A stretch of DNA of 64,000 bases from Clostridium cadaveris (GTDB taxonomy: Bacteria > Bacillota > Clostridia > Clostridiales > Clostridiaceae): assembly GCF_020911725.1 (NCBI RefSeq), contig NZ_CP076620.1, positions 1,678,501-1,742,500 of the forward strand, given 5' to 3'. Made by a program: the position numbers and the translations under genes. Positions 60,288-64,000 of the stretch are shown here, in pieces. The notes below the pieces were generated by a model. It saw nothing but the letters and a program-made list of their open reading frames with translations, made no database searches and had not been told where the DNA came from. The stretch's first letter is position 1, and each line of letters opens with the position of its first letter.

Positions 60288-62375
60288 TTGTCAAAAATAA
60301 GAGTATATGAATTAGCAAAGGAACTGGAAATAACAAGTAAGGATCTTATTAAACTTTTAATGGATGAATTTAGCATAGAGGTTAAAAACCATATGAGCGT
60401 TATAGAAGAAGAAGATGCTGAATTAATAAAAGAACTCCTTTTAGATGAAAATGGTGAGAAAAAGGAATCTGCTAAAAGTATAGTAGATGAATATGAAGAA
60501 ATAGTTTCTGAAGAAGTTAATAAACCAGTAGTAAAGAACAAGAATAAATTTAAAAACAATAAAAAGAACAGAAATGAAAAGGGAAACGATAAATCTTCAA
60601 ATGATAACAAAGATGAAGAATTAATTGTAGAACTTGAAGAATTTATAACTGTAAAAGAGCTTTCTGAAAAATTGGAGAAATCTAATGTAGAAGTTATAAA
60701 AGCTTTAATTCTTAATGGAGTTATGGCAGCAGTAAACCAAGAAATAAACTTTGAAACAGCTGAGAAAGTTGTTAAGAGTTTTGGCGGAGAAGCTGTAAAG
60801 AAAGAAGAAAATGCTATTCACATAGAGAAAGAAGAAGAAATCTTTGAAGATGGTGAAGAGCTAGTTAAGAGACCTCCTATAGTAACAGTTATGGGACACG
60901 TTGACCATGGTAAGACATCTCTTCTTGATGCTATTAGAAAGGCAAAAGTTACATCAACTGAAGCCGGTGGAATAACACAGCATATAGGAGCTTATACTGT
61001 AACTATAAATGGTGAAAAGATAACATTCTTAGATACTCCTGGACATGAAGCTTTTACATCAATGAGAGCAAGAGGAGCACAAATTACAGACATAGTAATA
61101 CTAGTTGTTGCAGCAGATGACGGAATAATGCCTCAAACAAAAGAAGCTATAAGCCACTGTAAGGCAGCAGAAGTGCCAATGATAGTTGCTATAAATAAAA
61201 TTGATAAACCAGGAGCAAACATAGATAAAGTTAAGCAAGAACTTTCAGAATTTGGTTTAATATCTGAAGACTGGGGTGGAGATACTATATGTGTTCCTGT
61301 ATCAGCTAAGAGTGGTGAAGGATTAGATTCTCTTTTAGAAATGGTAATAATAACTTCTGAAATGGAAGAATTAAAAGCTGACCCTGAAAGAAAAGCTAAG
61401 GGTACAGTAATAGAAGCTAAGCTTGATAAAGGAAGAGGAGCAGTTGCTACTTTATTAGTTCAAAATGGAACTTTAAGAACTGGAGATTCTCTACTTGTAG
61501 GATCTACATATGGTAGAATAAGAGCCATGTTTGATGATAAAGGAAAGAAAATAAAGAAAGCAGGCCCATCAATACCAGTAGAGATTTTAGGATTATCAGA
61601 AGTTCCAGCAGCTGGCGACAAATTCAATGTTGTAAAAGATGAAAAGACTGCTAGAAATATGGCTGAATCCAGAAAACAAAAAGAAAAAGCCGAATCATTG
61701 ATGAACTCTCATAGAGTTTCTCTAGAAGATCTATATAGCCAAATTCAAGAAGGAAAAGTTAAAGAATTAGCGTTAATAGTAAAAGCAGATGTTCAAGGCT
61801 CTGTAGAAGCATTAAAGCAATCCTTAGAAAAATTATCTACTGATGATGTAAAGGTAAGAGTAATCCACCAAGCAGTGGGTGCTATAACTGAAACAGATAT
61901 AACTCTTGCAACAGCATCTAATGCTATAATAATAGGATTTAATGTAAGACCTGATAATAATGCAGTAACTGCTGCTGAAAGAGAAAAGGTTGATATTAAG
62001 ACTTATAGAATAATATATGATGCTATAGAAGATATAAAATCAGCTATGATAGGAATGCTTGAGCCAGACTACAAAGAAGTAGTATTAGGAAGTGCTGAAA
62101 TAAGAACTACTTATAAGATTTCTAATGTAGGAACTATAGCAGGATGTTATGTATTAAACGGAAAACTTGTTAGAAATAGTGACGTAAGAATAATAAGAGA
62201 TGGAATAGTTATATTTGAATCAAAGCTTGCATCATTAAAGAGATTTAAAGATGATGTAAAAGAAGTAAATTCAGGATATGAATGTGGATTGAGTATAGAA
62301 AAATTCAATGACATAAAAGAAGGCGACATAGTAGAAGCATTTGCTATGGAAGAGGTAAAAAGAAAAGAACTATAA
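60288..62375 (+). CDS. infB: Translation initiation factor IF-2
   Basis: 695 aa. TTG 60288 is preferred to GTG 60279, because GGGGG (60275-60279) overlaps the GTG; the product then starts [20 protein letters not shown] as in relatives. The short Lys/Glu/Asn linker (about 50-110) is followed by a second N-domain, and the GTPase domain has [31 protein letters not shown] and AINKIDKP. Domains II-IV complete the protein. It places initiator tRNA on the 30S subunit. Confidence 0.97.
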   Translation: MSKIRVYELAKELEITSKDLIKLLMDEFSIEVKNHMSVIEEEDAELIKELLLDENGEKKESAKSIVDEYEEIVSEEVNKPVVKNKNKFKNNKKNRNEKGNDKSSNDNKDEELIVELEEFITVKELSEKLEKSNVEVIKALILNGVMAAVNQEINFETAEKVVKSFGGEAVKKEENAIHIEKEEEIFEDGEELVKRPPIVTVMGHVDHGKTSLLDAIRKAKVTSTEAGGITQHIGAYTVTINGEKITFLDTPGHEAFTSMRARGAQITDIVILVVAADDGIMPQTKEAISHCKAAEVPMIVAINKIDKPGANIDKVKQELSEFGLISEDWGGDTICVPVSAKSGEGLDSLLEMVIITSEMEELKADPERKAKGTVIEAKLDKGRGAVATLLVQNGTLRTGDSLLVGSTYGRIRAMFDDKGKKIKKAGPSIPVEILGLSEVPAAGDKFNVVKDEKTARNMAESRKQKEKAESLMNSHRVSLEDLYSQIQEGKVKELALIVKADVQGSVEALKQSLEKLSTDDVKVRVIHQAVGAITETDITLATASNAIIIGFNVRPDNNAVTAAEREKVDIKTYRIIYDAIEDIKSAMIGMLEPDYKEVVLGSAEIRTTYKISNVGTIAGCYVLNGKLVRNSDVRIIRDGIVIFESKLASLKRFKDDVKEVNSGYECGLSIEKFNDIKEGDIVEAFAMEEVKRKEL

Positions 62376-62390
62376 AAGGAGGGATTTTTA

Positions 62391-62741
62391 GTGGCCAAAT
62401 ATAGAAGTGGAAGAATCAATGAGGAACTTAAAAAAGAACTTAGTGACATCATAAGAAATTCTATTAAGGATCCACGTATGACCTCAATGATTAGTATAAC
62501 AGATGTTAATGTAACTAGGGATTTAAGATATGCTAAAGTGTATGTAAGTATTTTTGGAGATGAAGAATCTAAAAACAATTCATTAGAAATACTTAAATCT
62601 TCTCGTGGATTCATGAGAAAAGAATTGGCTCATAGAGTGAATTTAAGATATACTCCAGAATTAATAATTGAAGAAGATAATGCTATAGAGCATGGAATGT
62701 ATATAGATTCTCTTATTGAGAAGATAAAGGATGAAAAGTAG
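62391..62741 (+). CDS. rbfA: Ribosome-binding factor A
   Basis: 116 aa from GTG 62391 (AAAGGAGGG upstream): YRSGRINEELKKELSDIIRN, DPRMTSMISITDVNVTRDLR and LRYTPELIIEEDNAIEHGMY are the KH-like RbfA core. It binds the 5' region of 16S rRNA during 30S maturation. Its end overlaps the ribosome binding site of nrnA. Confidence 0.96.
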   Translation: MAKYRSGRINEELKKELSDIIRNSIKDPRMTSMISITDVNVTRDLRYAKVYVSIFGDEESKNNSLEILKSSRGFMRKELAHRVNLRYTPELIIEEDNAIEHGMYIDSLIEKIKDEK

Positions 62742-62742
62742 T

Positions 62743-63696
62743 ATGGAGAATTTAATTAATTTAATTAAAGAAAGTAGTATGATAGGGATAACCTATCATA
62801 CTTCTCCTGATGGAGATGCTTTAGGAAGTACTATAGCCCTCTATAAAGCATTAAATAAATTAAATAAAAAAGCATATATTATCTCTAAAGATGTCATACC
62901 ATATAATTTTTCATACTTAAATGCTGCGGATATAATCAATGGAGAATGCATCAAAGTTTTAGATAACACTGATTGTTTAATAGCATTGGACTGCGGTAAT
63001 ATTGAAAGATTATCAGGGGAATTTGATTTCGATAATAGAAACTATAGAGTTATCAATATAGACCATCATTTATCTAACGATATGTATGGAGATATTAATT
63101 ATGTAGACACATCTGCAGCAGCAACTGCTGAAATAGTCTATGAATTTATAAAGAAGATGAATATTGAAATTGATAAAGATATAGCATCATGTATATACAC
63201 ATCATTAGTAACTGATACTGGTTCTTTTAGACATTCTGGAACTTCAAATAGAACACATAAGATAGCTGGAGAACTTATAGATACAGGTATCGATTTTTCA
63301 TCTATTCATAGAGAAATTTTTGATAACAAACCTGTAGAAAAATTAAAACTTTACGGAAAAGTTTTTGAAACTTTAAGTATGTATCACCATAATAAAATTT
63401 GTTTTATGGAATTGACCACAGAAATGCTTGCTAGTTTAGGATTAGAAGATGGAGATACATCTGATATAATATCTTTTGGTACTCAAATAGATACCGTTGA
63501 AGTTGCTGTTTTATTAAAAGAAGGACCTGAAGGAACTAAAGTAAGTTTAAGATCAAAAAAAGATGTAGATGTAAGAAAAGTAGCTGAAGTTTTTGGCGGT
63601 GGTGGACATACTAAGGCATCAGGATGTATGATCAAGAAAACTGCCATATCAGAAGCAAAAAAACTAGTATTGGTTAAACTTGAGGAGCAATTATAA
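62743..63696 (+). CDS. nrnA: DHH/DHHA1 oligoribonuclease / pAp phosphatase NrnA
   Basis: 317 aa from ATG 62743 (AAAGG upstream; ATG 62731 abuts it). YHTSPDGDALGSTIALYKAL carries the first metal motif, ALDCGNIERLSG the second, INIDHHLSNDMYGDINYVDT the DHH motif, and TDTGSFRHSGTSNRTHKIAG the fourth. DHHA1 ends with EVFGGGGHTKASG. It degrades nanoRNA and dephosphorylates pAp. It sits between rbfA and truB, the usual order. Confidence 0.95.
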   Translation: MENLINLIKESSMIGITYHTSPDGDALGSTIALYKALNKLNKKAYIISKDVIPYNFSYLNAADIINGECIKVLDNTDCLIALDCGNIERLSGEFDFDNRNYRVINIDHHLSNDMYGDINYVDTSAAATAEIVYEFIKKMNIEIDKDIASCIYTSLVTDTGSFRHSGTSNRTHKIAGELIDTGIDFSSIHREIFDNKPVEKLKLYGKVFETLSMYHHNKICFMELTTEMLASLGLEDGDTSDIISFGTQIDTVEVAVLLKEGPEGTKVSLRSKKDVDVRKVAEVFGGGGHTKASGCMIKKTAISEAKKLVLVKLEEQL

Positions 63697-64000
63697 ATGG
63701 ATGGAATAATAAACATTTTTAAACCTAAAGGAATTTCTTCTTTTCAAGTTGTGAGAGCAGTACGTTTCATAAGTGGTGAAAAAAAAGTAGGTCATACTGG
63801 TACCCTAGATCCTCTTGCTTCTGGGGTACTACCTATTTGTCTTGGAAAAGGTACTAAGATAATTGAATATATAATGGAAAATCAAAAAGTATATAAAGCT
63901 ACTTTGAAACTGGGAGAAGAGACAGATACTTATGACTTAGAAGGAAATGTAATCTGCACTAAAGAGGTTGGAGAAATACCTTTAAGTGAAGTTAAAAAAG
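63697..64000 (+). CDS. truB: tRNA pseudouridine-55 synthase TruB, N-terminal part
   Basis: The first 101 codons are present, cut by the right edge of the window. ATG 63697 follows the nrnA stop directly, with GAGGAG upstream. [20 protein letters not shown] and [20 protein letters not shown], which holds the catalytic Asp, identify TruB. Confidence 0.95.
   Translation, partial: MDGIINIFKPKGISSFQVVRAVRFISGEKKVGHTGTLDPLASGVLPICLGKGTKIIEYIMENQKVYKATLKLGEETDTYDLEGNVICTKEVGEIPLSEVKK

Overview
This is a low-GC, Gram-positive clostridial chromosome. The evidence is AT-rich DNA, strong GGAGG-type ribosome binding sites with frequent TTG/GTG starts, and the gene order yifB-dprA-topA-codY-rpsB-tsf-pyrH-frr-uppS-cdsA-dxr-rseP-ispG-rimP-nusA-ylxR-ylxQ-infB-rbfA-nrnA-truB, which is typical of Clostridium and relatives. 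No species is claimed.

Layout. Positions 1-6300 hold the start of yraN (minus strand), a LytS/BtsS-type sensor kinase, its LytTR response regulator, and two near-identical CstA-family carriers. Each carrier lies behind a copy of the same promoter module, so this looks like a carbon-source (probably pyruvate or peptide) sensing and uptake unit. Positions 6368-6466 and 42671-44113 are the two halves of one yifB/comM gene, split by a prophage of about 36.2 kb (6467-42670). Joining the halves at the shared CATATA restores the YifB reading frame exactly. Joining the two prophage ends recreates an attP with perfect 10-bp inverted arms (TTGACTATGT / ACATAGTCAA). The large serine integrase lies next to attR.

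The prophage reads almost entirely on the plus strand. In order it has: a winged-helix replication-type protein, a small XRE regulator, an FtsK-like ATPase with a replication-relaxation protein, a cluster of inverted and direct repeats, a divergent repressor switch, small genes and a structured leader. Next come a 1102-aa RNA polymerase of the double-psi beta-barrel (eukaryotic RdRp / QDE-1 / YonO) type, an array of twenty 11-bp repeats, a ParB remnant with a DnaA box, two helicases, and small genes with a repeated hairpin RNA element. The tail end is a standard HK97-type siphovirus module: HNH, TerS, TerL, portal, ClpP-like protease, capsid, connectors, tail tube, frameshifted chaperones, tape measure, Dit and Tal. 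I find no holin or endolysin gene.

Positions 44128-64000 are housekeeping: DNA processing (dprA, topA), the global regulator codY, translation (rpsB, tsf, frr, rimP, nusA, infB, rbfA, truB), UMP kinase, lipid and isoprenoid synthesis (uppS, cdsA, dxr, ispG), a site-2 protease, and an AI-2E-type permease.

The most notable content is the phage RNA polymerase, whose motifs read more like eukaryotic RNA-dependent RNA polymerases than like bacterial beta-prime. Beside it lie the 11-bp phased array and repeated structured RNA elements. All functional statements come from reading motifs and context; no database search was run.
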